Source: an uncultured Bacteroidia bacterium
GTDB lineage: Bacteria; Bacteroidota; Bacteroidia; Bacteroidales; UBA932
NCBI GenBank assembly: GCA_902789245.1
Contig: CADAND010000001.1
Span: 124,001-188,000 of the forward strand
Length of the DNA stretch: 64,000 nucleotides
Direction: 5' to 3'
Shown here piece after piece: positions 51,899 through 60,155 of this stretch. The notes below the pieces were generated by a model. The model made no database searches, was not told the DNA's origin, and saw only the letters and a program-made list of their open reading frames with translations. Position numbers and translations under genes: made by a program. Each line of letters opens with the position of its first letter. Positions within the stretch are counted from its first letter, which is position 1.

Positions 51899-52026
51899 AG
51901 GTGTCCAAAAATATTGCGTAGGATGGCATTTTTCTGGACACCTATCGGCGTTTTTGACCATTTTCGCCTGTTTCCCGGGGGAGGTGTCCACTTTTATTGC
52001 ACCAGTGGCCGATTTTGTGGACACCT
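51899..52026. repeat. Two 45-bp palindromic elements with AGGTGTCCA/TGGACACCT ends
   Basis: Element 1 spans 51899-51943, element 2 spans 51982-52026; both are exactly 45 bp with identical 9-bp inverted ends and 27-bp interiors that share ATTGC at the same offset. Start-to-start distance is 83 bp. They lie 51-178 bp upstream of the sigma-factor gene. Confidence 0.8.
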
Positions 52027-52041
52027 GTCAAAAATAGTTGT

Positions 52042-52049
52042 TACATTTG
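52042..52049 (+). promoter_or_regulatory. -7 box of the ECF sigma operon
   Basis: TACATTTG, 27 nt before the start at 52077 and 15 bp after the second 45-bp palindrome, so a factor bound there could affect transcription. Confidence 0.5.
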
Positions 52050-52076
52050 AGTAGCGGCCGTGTTATATAGAGTAGG

Positions 52077-52556
52077 ATGGCAAACGATTTCCTGACTGAT
52101 GCATTTATCAGGCTTCGGCAGAAGCTGAAGGGGATCTCCGTGCGCGTGCTGCCCGATCCGACCGGCGCCGAGGATGTCCTGCAGGACAGCTTCGTGCGGC
52201 TCTGGCAAAAGCGATATCCGCTGCAGTCCGAGCAGGAAGCCGAGGCCCTGCTGGCCCGGACGGTCCGGAACGCCAGCCTGAATGAGCGGCGACGACGGCG
52301 CCCGGTCCCGCTGGAAGCGGATGTCGCGGAGGCGCCGCCCGACGTCGAAGACAGGGAAAAAGCCTACGCCGCCATGCACCGCAAGATCGAATCGGAACTG
52401 ACGGAGACGCAGCGATACATCCTGGAAGAGAAGGAATACGGCGGGCGAACCCTGGAAGAAATAGCGCGGGAGCTCGGCATGGAGCCGGCCGCGGTGAGGA
52501 TGCAACTCTCCCGCGCCCGCAAAACACTTAGAAACGCACTGAAAGATGACAGATAA
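52077..52556 (+). CDS. ECF-type RNA polymerase sigma factor
   Basis: 159 residues. Region 2 covers DPTGAEDVLQDSFVRLWQKRYPL and the DNA-melting segment ARTVRNASLNERRR; region 4 is ESELTETQRYILEEKEYGGRTLEEIARELGMEPAAVRMQLSRARKTLR. It lacks region 3 as in all ECF factors. It directs polymerase to a small regulon. It overlaps the next gene by 11 bp, the usual arrangement with an anti-sigma factor. Confidence 0.92.
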   Translation: MANDFLTDAFIRLRQKLKGISVRVLPDPTGAEDVLQDSFVRLWQKRYPLQSEQEAEALLARTVRNASLNERRRRRPVPLEADVAEAPPDVEDREKAYAAMHRKIESELTETQRYILEEKEYGGRTLEEIARELGMEPAAVRMQLSRARKTLRNALKDDR

Positions 52557-52962
52557 AGAGAAATATACAGCCTTGATGCAGCGCTACTGGGAGGCGGAGA
52601 CCACGCCGGCCGAGGAGCGCCGGCTCGCCCGGTACGCCGCCCGGACGGACGACCCCGCGTTCGAAGAACTGCGGGGCGTGCTGGGCTACCTGTCCCTGGG
52701 CCGGGCGCAGACGTCCCGCCGGGCCCCGGCCCGCTGGGCGTATTCCTGGGCCGCCGTCGCGGCCGCCCTGGTCATCCTTCTCTCCGTCGGGTTGTTCCCC
52801 CGATTCAAGGGAGCGGAACGCGACGTGTGCGTCCGTTATTCTTACGGAGAGGCTTCTACCGACAGCGAGCAGATCATGGCGTCTGTGGATGCCTCGCTGG
52901 CGGACTTTTTTGCGGGCGAAACGCCCGCTGAAACAACCCTCATAGAAATGTTCCGGCGATGA
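52546..52962 (+). CDS. Probable anti-sigma factor, single-pass membrane protein
   Basis: 138 residues. The cytoplasmic N-terminus (MTDKEKYTALMQRYWEAETTPAEERRL) resembles Bacteroidota anti-sigma N-termini; one helix (WAAVAAALVILLSVGLF, about 67-83) follows, then a short periplasmic part. There is no zinc-binding HxxxCxxC motif. Its position immediately after and overlapping the sigma gene supports the role. It overlaps the next gene by 4 bp. Confidence 0.65.
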   Translation: MTDKEKYTALMQRYWEAETTPAEERRLARYAARTDDPAFEELRGVLGYLSLGRAQTSRRAPARWAYSWAAVAAALVILLSVGLFPRFKGAERDVCVRYSYGEASTDSEQIMASVDASLADFFAGETPAETTLIEMFRR

Positions 52963-53402
52963 AAAAGATACTCCTTTGCATACTGGCGCTGCTCCTTTCC
53001 TCCGGAGCGGCCTTTGCCCAGCGGGGCCTGAGCTGCAACGCGATCTTTCGCGGACAGGTCATCCCCTCCGACCGTATGATCAAGACGGAAGTCCGTGGCA
53101 GCAGCATGACCACGTACAAGCTGGATTTCTATCGCAGCGTCCAGTTCCAGGTCGATGAAAAAACGGCGTTGGAGGTGGCTGCGTTGGTGAAAGCCGATGC
53201 GGACGCGGCGGTGTCCGCCGAGACGGAAATGGTCGGAAACCTCCTGACCTACGCCTTGATCCAGCCAGCCCAGAAGGGCAAGACCCACCGCTACCTCTGC
53301 TACCAGGCCCGTCCGGTCGGGCCCGCCTGGGTCATCACCATCCTGTACCTGGAGGGCAGCGCCACCCTGGAGGACCTCCGTTCCATGTTCGACAAACAAT
53401 AA
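52959..53402 (+). CDS. Small exported protein of unknown function (DUF6108-like)
   Basis: 147 residues with a signal peptide (MKKILLCILALLLSSGAAFA). There are two cysteines in the mature part (LSCNAIF, RYLCYQ). The phrase MIKTEVRGSSMTTYKLDFYRSV and the ending TLEDLRSMF recall small exported proteins found behind ECF genes in Bacteroides; the DUF6108 assignment is from memory and tentative. It is co-transcribed with the sigma operon and probably periplasmic. Confidence 0.6.
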   Translation: MKKILLCILALLLSSGAAFAQRGLSCNAIFRGQVIPSDRMIKTEVRGSSMTTYKLDFYRSVQFQVDEKTALEVAALVKADADAAVSAETEMVGNLLTYALIQPAQKGKTHRYLCYQARPVGPAWVITILYLEGSATLEDLRSMFDKQ

Positions 53403-53404
53403 GT

Positions 53405-54007
53405 ATGATGAAATACCTGATAACGATACTTTCCGCTTTTCTGATTCTTTTCCCCGCCGCCGCCCAGCAGGCCGACACGACTTCCACGGTGGTCGGCAAT
53501 AAACTGGACTTCGAATCACCCAACTTCGTGGCCAAGGATTATTTCGAGGAGGTCAAGGCGCACTTGTCGGCCGAGGGCCGCAAAAACTGGAAGCCGGAGT
53601 TCAGCGTGCGGGTGCAGGGAATGATTTATTACCTGTCTGTGGACCTGACCGGCGGCATCCGGACCAGTCCGAACAAGGTGTTCGGTCTGGGTGTCAGCCA
53701 CGGTAAGTTGTATTATGACGCGAATCCCGCTGATGCCTACCGGTGGAATTTCTACCTCTATCACCGTCATTATATACCTTTAGACAGAAGGCGTCGCATT
53801 TCCCTCTACAGCGACCTGATGGTCGGAGGAGCATATACCTATAAGGTGACCGGATATATCGAAAACGACAATCCGAAAGTCAATTCACTCAACTGGTATT
53901 TCTCCTGGGAGCCGGGCCTGTCCATCCGGCTTTGGGGCAAATCCAACATCTTTCTCGGTCCGAGCTTCGGCCCGACCATCGGTCTTCACCTCGGCCTGGC
54001 GATATAA
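53405..54007 (+). CDS. Putative outer-membrane beta-barrel protein
   Basis: 200 residues with a signal peptide (LITILSAFLILFPAAAQ). The rest alternates aromatic and polar residues (YRWNFYLYHRHYIPL, ISLYSDLMVGGAYTYKV, LNWYFSWEPGLSIRLWG), and the C-terminus (FGPTIGLHLGLAI) looks like a final strand. About eight strands would fit. It is the last gene of the sigma operon and a plausible target or sensor of the regulated stress; the function is unknown. Confidence 0.6.
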   Translation: MMKYLITILSAFLILFPAAAQQADTTSTVVGNKLDFESPNFVAKDYFEEVKAHLSAEGRKNWKPEFSVRVQGMIYYLSVDLTGGIRTSPNKVFGLGVSHGKLYYDANPADAYRWNFYLYHRHYIPLDRRRRISLYSDLMVGGAYTYKVTGYIENDNPKVNSLNWYFSWEPGLSIRLWGKSNIFLGPSFGPTIGLHLGLAI

Positions 54008-54155
54008 TTTGTCGAAAGCACCGGGCAGAAAAGGGCCGGTATTTCTGGCCGGTCCCCCATTTTTCGAGGGGACCTGGCAGGTTTTGCCTGGAAATCCTGG
54101 CCGGAAAACGAGATTCGCCGGTCGTGCGGGGGCCTACGCCCACCGGTCATTGAAA

Positions 54156-54770
54156 CTACAGCAGGCCAGCTTTGCGGCCGAAGTCGATGATCAGGTCGAC
54201 GCAGCCTTCGAGGCCGACCAGCGAGGAGTCGATGCAGAGGTCGTAGTTGGAGGCGACGCCCCAGTTGCCGAGCGTGAAGAAATTGTAATAATCCCGGCGC
54301 GCCCGCTCTTTCTTGACGATATATTTTTCCGCCTCTTCGGCGCCCATGCCCGTCCGTTCGCAGACGCGCTCCACGCGCTCCTCCATCGGGGCACAGATAA
54401 ACACGTCCAGGCACTCCATGTCGCGCAGGACGTAGTCCGACGCGCGGCCCAGGAAGATGGCGCTGCCCTGCTGGGCGATGTTGCGGATGGCGTCACTCTG
54501 GTAGCGGAACAGCTCTGTCTCGTCGATGCCCGACGGGGCGTAAGAACTGGCCCGGTTCAGGCCGAACAGGGAGCCGAAGCGGAAGAGGCGGCGCTTCTCG
54601 TCGCTTTTCTTGAAGAAGGCCGGGCTGAAGCCGCTCTCGGCGGCCGCTTTCTGCAGGAGCTCGTTGTCGTAGACCGGGATGCCCAGGCGTTTGCCGAGCA
54701 GGTCGGCGACGCCCTTGCCACCGGCGCCGAACTGGCGCCCGATGTTGATCAGGATGTGCTTCTCTTCCAT
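54156..54770 (-). CDS. Cytidylate-kinase-like protein
   Basis: 204 residues. INIGRQFGAGGKGVADLLGKRLGIPVYD is the N-terminal nucleotide-binding segment of the Cytidylate_kinase2 family, in which the P-loop is GRQFGAGG rather than GxxGxGK; AIFLGRASDYVLRD and YIVKKERARRDYYNFF follow. This family is widespread beside transporters and is of uncertain substrate. True Cmk would be about 225 residues. It follows the MATE gene by 4 bp. Confidence 0.82.
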   Translation of the reverse strand: MEEKHILINIGRQFGAGGKGVADLLGKRLGIPVYDNELLQKAAAESGFSPAFFKKSDEKRRLFRFGSLFGLNRASSYAPSGIDETELFRYQSDAIRNIAQQGSAIFLGRASDYVLRDMECLDVFICAPMEERVERVCERTGMGAEEAEKYIVKKERARRDYYNFFTLGNWGVASNYDLCIDSSLVGLEGCVDLIIDFGRKAGLL

Positions 54771-54774
54771 ATTG

Positions 54775-56178
54775 CTAGGATTGGATGTTACTGCCGAGGA
54801 TATCGGGATTCTCGCCGTCCTTGAGCCGGTCGAACTTGCGGAACAGCCGGACGATCATGATGGCGGAAATGATGACGTTCATGGTATCCGAAATCGGGAA
54901 ACTGATCCAGACGCCCGTCTCCTGCAGCCAGAGCGGCAGGGTGTAGATCAGCGGCAGCAGGAAGAGCAGCTGGCGCGACAGCGACAGGAAAATGGATTTG
55001 CGGACCATGCCGAGACACTGGAAGAAGTTGCCCGTGACCATGCCGAAGCCCACCAGGGCGAAGCCGCAGTTCATGATGCGCAGGCCCCGGGAGGCGAGGT
55101 CGATCAGCTGCGGGTCGTTGGTGAACAGGCTCACGGCCTGGCGCGGGATCAGCTCCGACATCAGGAAGCAGAGCGTGGTGACGAGCACCGCCCACTTGGC
55201 CGTGAGGACGAAGATTTCCCGGACGCGGGTGTACTGCCGCGCGCCGTAATTGTAGCCGGCGATCGGCTGCAGGCCCTGGCAGAAGCCCATGTTCACCATG
55301 ACGAAGAGCATGGTCAGGCGGTTCAGGATGCCGTAGGAGCCGATGGCCATGTCCCCGCCGTATTTGCCCAGCTGCTGGTTGATGAACAGCGCCACCAGGC
55401 AGGCGGCCACGTTCATCAGGAAGGGGCCGACGCCGATGGCGAGCGACTGCTTGGCGATGCGCCAGTCCAGTTGGAAGAGCGGACGGGTGAAATGCAGCAG
55501 GCGCCGCTTGTCGGACAGGAAGCGGAGGGTATAGACCAGGGCCACGAGCTGGCAGAGAATGGTCGCCAGGGCGGCGCCGCGGATGCCCATCCCCAGCACG
55601 AAGATGAAGATCGGGTCCAGGATGGCGTTCGAGAACACGGTGAAGAGCGTCAGGCCCATGGCCACCTTGGGGTGGCCGGACGAGCGGATCAGCCCGTTGA
55701 AACCGTGATACAGATGCGTGAAGACGTTGCCCGCCAGGATGATTATCATATAGTCCCGGGCAAAGGGCAGGGTGGTGTCGCTGGCCCCGAAGAATCGCAG
55801 GATCGGGTTCAGGAACGGCAGGGTGACGGCCGTGAAAATGATGCCGATGAAGACGTTGAGCGTCAGGACATTGGACAGGACCTTCTGGGCCGCCTGATAG
55901 TTGCGCTGCCCCAGCAGGACGGAGATGAGGGTCATCGCGCCCACGCCCACCAGCGTACCCATCGCGATGGACAGGTTCATCAGGGGGAAGGTCACGGCGA
56001 GGCCGCTGATGGCGGCCGAGCCCACACCGGGGATGTGCCCGATGTAGATGCTGTCCACCATATTGTACAAAGAAGCCGCCGTCTGGGCGATGATGCCCGG
56101 GACGGCGTACTGTCTCAGAAGTTTGCCGATTTTCTCGGTTCCGAGCTCGGTCGGAGCTGCGCTGGTCGCCGCTGCCAT
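54775..56178 (-). CDS. MATE-family efflux transporter
   Basis: 467 residues with twelve predicted helices. The N-terminal YAVPGIIAQTAASLYNMVDSIYIGHIPGVG and the central GFCQGLQPIAGYNYGARQYTRVREIF are MATE hallmarks. It exports drugs or metabolites using a sodium or proton gradient. The substrate is not predictable. It lies 3 bp after the FKBP gene and 4 bp before the kinase-like gene, so four genes (58309 down to 54156) form one group. Confidence 0.93.
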   Translation of the reverse strand: MAAATSAAPTELGTEKIGKLLRQYAVPGIIAQTAASLYNMVDSIYIGHIPGVGSAAISGLAVTFPLMNLSIAMGTLVGVGAMTLISVLLGQRNYQAAQKVLSNVLTLNVFIGIIFTAVTLPFLNPILRFFGASDTTLPFARDYMIIILAGNVFTHLYHGFNGLIRSSGHPKVAMGLTLFTVFSNAILDPIFIFVLGMGIRGAALATILCQLVALVYTLRFLSDKRRLLHFTRPLFQLDWRIAKQSLAIGVGPFLMNVAACLVALFINQQLGKYGGDMAIGSYGILNRLTMLFVMVNMGFCQGLQPIAGYNYGARQYTRVREIFVLTAKWAVLVTTLCFLMSELIPRQAVSLFTNDPQLIDLASRGLRIMNCGFALVGFGMVTGNFFQCLGMVRKSIFLSLSRQLLFLLPLIYTLPLWLQETGVWISFPISDTMNVIISAIMIVRLFRKFDRLKDGENPDILGSNIQS

Positions 56179-56181
56179 GCC

Positions 56182-57252
56182 CTAGGACTTGGGTTTGTCG
56201 ACGATCTCAAGATCGAAGCGCAGCGGGGAGTAGGTCGGAATCGCATAGCCGGATCCCTTGGCGCCGTATCCCCAGTCCGAGGTGAAGATGGCGGTGCCCT
56301 TCTCGTGCGGGTGCATCTGGTTGAGGCCGAAGGCGAAGCCGCTGATCACGCTGGAGCTGGACCCGGACGTGACCATCGTGATGTCCTTGTACGTCTCGTC
56401 CGTTTTGTACCAGTTGATAGCGCTGGGTCCGTAGGTCCTCGAGGCGGAGTAGATGCCGTAGAACTTGGCCGTGTCGGCGATGTTGGTGTCGAACACCTGG
56501 CCATCCAGCCGGCGGCCGATGTAGTTGATGTAGATCGTCGTATCGCTCTTGAATCTCTCCGTGGAGGACGGCGCTCCGGTCTGGAAATAATAGAAACCGA
56601 GCTTGACGGAGTCCTTGACGGTCTTGCCGGGGAAGAGTGCGGCGACGTTGCGGCCGACGGAGTCGATCTGCCACTTCTGGATGTCGGGAATGACTTCCTC
56701 CAGCTTCATTTCGTAGATCATCGGCGTGGCGCCGGCGACCTTGTTCTCATACTCCTCCGCAGTTTTGTAGAGGATCGGGGCGCCGCTGCTGGCATCGTAG
56801 CCCAGCAGCCAGCCGGGGATGGCGACCACGCGGCGGCCGCCCTCGCTCATCTGCGCGACGGACTCTTCAATGCCGGCAGCCTGCCCGCTGGTGCCACGGG
56901 CCCAGATGATCGGACCGTAGTACGGATTCTTGCTCTCGTTCGTCGAATAGTAACCGATCTGCTTGGACAAATCCACGTCCGTGGTGCCCTGGACCGTGCC
57001 GTCCAGCTTGCGGATCGTATAGCTGACGCGCACGAAGGGGTTCTTCTCCGGCGTGCCGGCGGCCGCGCCTGTGCCCGGCTTGTCGTTCAGGATGTAGGCG
57101 CCCAGGCTGGTGCGGACCGCCTGGGGGTGGTGCACCTGTACCCACGATTCAAAGAAAAGTATGTTCTCGTCGTTCGTGCCCGCCTTCGGGGTCTTGGCGC
57201 AGCCGGCCAGCACAAGCGCCGCCAAACTCAAATATAGGATGGTTCTCTTCAT
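56182..57252 (-). CDS. FKBP-type peptidyl-prolyl isomerase, lipoprotein
   Basis: 356 residues. Lipobox LVLAGC (Cys18). Two FKBP-like halves are seen: about 60-190 (VRVSYTIRKLDGTVQGTTDVDL, MSEGGRRVVAIPGWLLGYDA) and about 215-352 (IYINYIGRRLDGQVFDTNI, GFAFGLNQMHPHEKGTAIFTSDWGYG, YSPLRFDLEIVDKP). Many active-site aromatics of classical FKBP differ in the first half, which may be non-catalytic. It folds or chaperones periplasmic proteins. It lies 7 bp after the DHH gene. Confidence 0.85.
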   Translation of the reverse strand: MKRTILYLSLAALVLAGCAKTPKAGTNDENILFFESWVQVHHPQAVRTSLGAYILNDKPGTGAAAGTPEKNPFVRVSYTIRKLDGTVQGTTDVDLSKQIGYYSTNESKNPYYGPIIWARGTSGQAAGIEESVAQMSEGGRRVVAIPGWLLGYDASSGAPILYKTAEEYENKVAGATPMIYEMKLEEVIPDIQKWQIDSVGRNVAALFPGKTVKDSVKLGFYYFQTGAPSSTERFKSDTTIYINYIGRRLDGQVFDTNIADTAKFYGIYSASRTYGPSAINWYKTDETYKDITMVTSGSSSSVISGFAFGLNQMHPHEKGTAIFTSDWGYGAKGSGYAIPTYSPLRFDLEIVDKPKS

Positions 57253-57259
57253 AATCGGT

Positions 57260-58309
57260 TCATTGATTCCGCATAAATCGTGCCGTCATCTCGGAGACGA
57301 ATTGCTCCGCATCTGCCGGGGTGGCAATATCTTGCGGGAAGTGGAGCTTCCCGCCCGCCGCCTGCTCGTGGCCGCCGCCGTGGAAGACCTCCGTGGCCAG
57401 CCGGTTGGCGGACACGCCCGCCTTGGAGCGGATGGACACCCGGAAGTGGGTCTCGTCCTCGCGCAGCAGCACGCTGATGCGTACGCTTCCGATGCCCAGC
57501 GGCATATTGACGAAACCTTCGGACTCGCCCTCCCGCAGCTCGAAACGCTGCAGGAATGCCTTGTCCAGGATGATGTAGGCGACCCCGTCCGGGCGGACGA
57601 CCATGCGTTCGGCCAGGGCGGCGCCCATGGCGCGGAAACGGTTCACGCGGAAATTCTGATATAGGTGTTCCAACAGTGCGTCCCGGTCCACGCCCGCGGT
57701 CAGCAGCAGGGAGGCCATCTGCAGGGTGGTGGGGAAGACGGAGTTGGCGAAGTTGTTCGTGTCCGTGGTCATGCCCGTCATCAGGGCGGTGAGCACCGGT
57801 ACCGGGAGCTTGGCCGCTTCGCCGACGCCCGGCAGGGCGAGCAGCACCCAGAAGAGCAGCTCGCAGGTGGAGGAAATGTCCATCTCGCTGAAAACCAGAT
57901 CGAAAGAGACCCGGTCGGGATGCAGGTGATGGTCGATCAGCACTTTGCGGGCTTTCGCGGTCGCCAGGACCGGAGCAAGCGCCTCCGTGCGGTTGAAAGC
58001 GTTCATGTCCAGGCAGACGATCAGGTCGCAGCCGTCGATCCAGGCCCGGGCGGCGTCCGGCTCGAGGGCGGCGTCGATCCAGCCGTCCGCGGGGAGCACG
58101 AAATCGAGCGATGCCGGATGCGCGTCCGGCAGCAGCAGGCGGGCGTCCAGGCCCCTGCACTCTCGAAGGTAGGTCAGCAGGGCTGTGCCGCTCCCGAGCG
58201 CATCCCCGTCGGGATGCGTATGGACGGCGATGGAAACGCGCTTCGCTGCCGCGAAGATGGACTCCAGCTGCAGGATGTCGGTCGGTACGAGTGCTTGCAT
58301 GTGTTCCAA
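57260..58309 (-). CDS. DHH/DHHA1 phosphoesterase, NrnA-like
   Basis: 349 residues. The DHH domain contains AVHTHPDGDALGSG, LIVCLDMNAF and KVLIDHHLHPD with metal-binding Asp and His; MTGMTTDTNNFAN follows. The DHHA1 part ends with VFHGGGHEQAAGG, the GGGH substrate-binding motif. NrnA-type enzymes degrade short RNA oligonucleotides, pAp or cyclic dinucleotide products. Start ATG 58309 or 58300. It heads the DHH-FKBP-MATE-kinase group. Confidence 0.9.
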   Translation of the reverse strand: MEHMQALVPTDILQLESIFAAAKRVSIAVHTHPDGDALGSGTALLTYLRECRGLDARLLLPDAHPASLDFVLPADGWIDAALEPDAARAWIDGCDLIVCLDMNAFNRTEALAPVLATAKARKVLIDHHLHPDRVSFDLVFSEMDISSTCELLFWVLLALPGVGEAAKLPVPVLTALMTGMTTDTNNFANSVFPTTLQMASLLLTAGVDRDALLEHLYQNFRVNRFRAMGAALAERMVVRPDGVAYIILDKAFLQRFELREGESEGFVNMPLGIGSVRISVLLREDETHFRVSIRSKAGVSANRLATEVFHGGGHEQAAGGKLHFPQDIATPADAEQFVSEMTARFMRNQ

Positions 58310-58359
58310 AAAAACTGTGCAAATTTAATAAGAATATTGCATTTGATAAATCAATTTCA

Positions 58360-58367
58360 TAACTTTG
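58360..58367 (+). promoter_or_regulatory. -7 box upstream of the gene at 58404
   Basis: TAACTTTG with TTG 20 nt upstream (58337-58339). The leader to the ATG would be about 33 nt. Confidence 0.5.
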
Positions 58368-58403
58368 TGGGACTTTGGATATCAAATAAAATTAACCCAT
58401 ACA

Positions 58404-59105
58404 ATGAACAAAGCAACGAAAATTATCATCGAGATCGCCCTGCTGGCGCTCATCTGCGGCCTTGTTTATGTGCTGTACAGCAACATCATGAAGCCGGTCA
58501 ACTTCAACAAAGAGAAGGAAACCCGGCAGGCTGTCGCCGTGCAGCGTCTGAAAGACATCCGCACCCTGCAGGTCGCGTTCAAGTCCGTCACCGGCAAGTT
58601 CAATTCCTCGATTGATTCCCTCAAGCAGTTCTATGAGGGCGGCCAGATGGAGATCGTGATGCAGATCGGCTCTATGGACGACTCCCTCGCCGTGACGAAC
58701 ACCGAGGCCATCAAGAACGCCAACAAGAAGCTCAAGCCCGAGCAGCTGACCGAGAAACTTCAGGAGGCTTACGCCGCCGGCCAGAAGGTCGTGTTCTCCA
58801 CCGTGACCAAGGTTCCGGTGCGCGACACCCTCTTCAACAACCGCCCCGACTTCTGCATTGACTCCCTCAAATATATCCCGTTCTCCGGTAAGGAGCCCAT
58901 CCAGATGGAGTCCACCATCAAGATGGTGTCCGGTGTGCCCGTGCCCCTCTTCGAGGCCCGCATCCCCTGGAAGTCCCTCCTCAAGGGTATGGACCGCCAG
59001 CTGATTATCAACCTGAACGCCGAGAGCCGCGACCTCAACCGCTACGAAGGCCTCCAGGTTGGTTCCGTCACCGCCCCGAACAACAACGCAGGTAACTGGG
59101 AGTAG
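58404..59105 (+). CDS. Single-pass membrane protein of unknown function
   Basis: 233 residues. An N-terminal helix (IIIEIALLALICGLVYVLYSN, about 6-26) is followed by an extracytoplasmic domain with no motif I recognise (EKETRQAVAVQRLKDIRTLQ, PFSGKEPIQMESTIKMVSG, RQLIINLNAESRDLNRYEGL). ATG 58404 is chosen; the upstream frame has no natural signal. The stop TAG overlaps the GTG of the DUF3822 gene by one base, so the genes are coupled with DUF3822 and rsmD. Conserved association with rsmD suggests a housekeeping role, unproven. Confidence 0.7.
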   Translation: MNKATKIIIEIALLALICGLVYVLYSNIMKPVNFNKEKETRQAVAVQRLKDIRTLQVAFKSVTGKFNSSIDSLKQFYEGGQMEIVMQIGSMDDSLAVTNTEAIKNANKKLKPEQLTEKLQEAYAAGQKVVFSTVTKVPVRDTLFNNRPDFCIDSLKYIPFSGKEPIQMESTIKMVSGVPVPLFEARIPWKSLLKGMDRQLIINLNAESRDLNRYEGLQVGSVTAPNNNAGNWE

Positions 59106-59566
59106 TGTTTACGCTCGTTCCCTCTCGATTCTTTGACCCTGCGACGGCGCGTCAGGCGCTGGCCGAAGTGGCCGACTTGAAGGAAGGGGACGTCGTCAAT
59201 CACCTCGACATTCCGCAATATGATGCTGTCCTCGTCTATACTGAAGGCGAGGACAGCGTCGTTGTGGATGGTACGCCCGAAATCTATAAGCTGCTGATGC
59301 AGCTGCCCGACTGCCAGGAGTACAACAAGATTCTCTGCAGTCTCGCCGAAGACCATCTCTTCCTGGCCGTCGCGCAGGGGGACAGCCTGAAGCTGGCGAA
59401 CAGTTTCCCCGTCCAGGACTTCACCACGGCCGAATACTACATCTTCCTGTCGCTGAAGTCGCTCCAGGTCAATCCCGTAATCTCCACCATCTGCTGGCGG
59501 ACCCCGCTCGACGCGGAGGACGAGATGTCCCTGTACCGCTACTTCAAGGCCGTCATCAATCTATGA
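59105..59566 (+). CDS. DUF3822 family protein, short form
   Basis: 153 residues, GTG start overlapping the preceding stop (TAGTG). The sequence shows VVNHLDIPQYDAVLVYT, CSLAEDHLFLAVAQGDSLKLANSF and TAEYYIFLSLKSLQVNP, resembling the C-terminal half of DUF3822 proteins (usually about 260 residues), which have an actin-like fold. It overlaps rsmD by 4 bp, the standard neighbourhood. Either this lineage has a shortened form or the N-terminal half was lost. Confidence 0.68.
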   Translation: MFTLVPSRFFDPATARQALAEVADLKEGDVVNHLDIPQYDAVLVYTEGEDSVVVDGTPEIYKLLMQLPDCQEYNKILCSLAEDHLFLAVAQGDSLKLANSFPVQDFTTAEYYIFLSLKSLQVNPVISTICWRTPLDAEDEMSLYRYFKAVINL

Positions 59567-60096
59567 GGATCATCGGCGGCCGCCTGAAAGGCAAACCCAT
59601 CCTGCCCCCCATGGGCTATGGCGCCAGGCCCACCACGGATTTCGCCCGGGAGGGCCTGTTCAATATCCTGAACAACGAATACGAATTCGAAGACCTGCAG
59701 GTGCTCGACCTCTTCGGCGGCACCGGCGCCGTGTCGTATGAATTCGCCTCGCGCGGCGCGCGACGCGTATATTGTGTGGAGATGAACCGCGACCACGCGG
59801 CCTTCATCCGCCGCGAAGCCGCCCGGCTCGGCCTGCCGGCCGTGACCGCCGTGCATGACAACGTTTTTGACTTCCTGCCTATCTGCCGCGAGAAGTTCGA
59901 CCTCATCTTCGCCGATCCGCCCTATGCCCTGGAGGGGCTGGACACCCTTCCCGACAAGGTGCTGGGCCGGGACCTGCTCCACCCGGGCTGCTATTTCATC
60001 CTGGAGCACGGCGATGAGTATTCCTTCACCGACCACCCGAATTTCAAGAAGGAAAAGACCTACGGGCGCGTCCATTTCTCCTTTTTTGAAAAATAA
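59563..60096 (+). CDS. rsmD: 16S rRNA (guanine966-N2)-methyltransferase
   Basis: 177 residues. MRIIGGRLKGKPI begins the RsmD family; RPTTDFAREGLFNIL, VLDLFGGTGAVSYEFASRGA (SAM-binding) and IFADPPYALEGLD (catalytic DPPY) are all present. It methylates N2 of G966 in 16S rRNA. It is last in its operon, followed by a terminator. Confidence 0.95.
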   Translation: MRIIGGRLKGKPILPPMGYGARPTTDFAREGLFNILNNEYEFEDLQVLDLFGGTGAVSYEFASRGARRVYCVEMNRDHAAFIRREAARLGLPAVTAVHDNVFDFLPICREKFDLIFADPPYALEGLDTLPDKVLGRDLLHPGCYFILEHGDEYSFTDHPNFKKEKTYGRVHFSFFEK

Positions 60097-60130
60097 ACGA
60101 ACCGCTTTGCAACAATCCGGTTCGTTTTGC
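60097..60130 (+). terminator. Terminator after rsmD
   Basis: ACGAACCG, about 13-nt loop, CGGTTCGT then TTTG. Stem of 8 bp. Confidence 0.65.
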
Positions 60131-60155
60131 GTTATATAGACAGAGCAAGCAGAAA

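Larger units (their letters stand above)
51643..52076. other. Gene-free repeat-rich stretch between pta and the ECF sigma gene
   Basis: It holds the pta terminator, a perfect palindrome CCGGGGGG-CGTT-CCCCCCGG (51703-51722), a GTCATTCGCCGG repeat (51784-51813), a run of 11 C (51858-51868), two 45-bp GGTGTCCA palindromes and the sigma-gene -7 box. A 43-codon ORF at 51923-52054 runs through the palindromes and is probably not a gene. Confidence 0.75.

Noticed and set aside
51923-52054. 43-codon ORF (MAFFWTPIGVFDHF..) within the GGTGTCCA palindromes
   Set aside because: It only runs through the two repeats; no promoter is placed for it and no signal or domain is seen.
54679-57237. 852-codon open frame opposite MATE and FKBP genes
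   Set aside because: Low-complexity His/Asp/Gln-rich translation; shadow.
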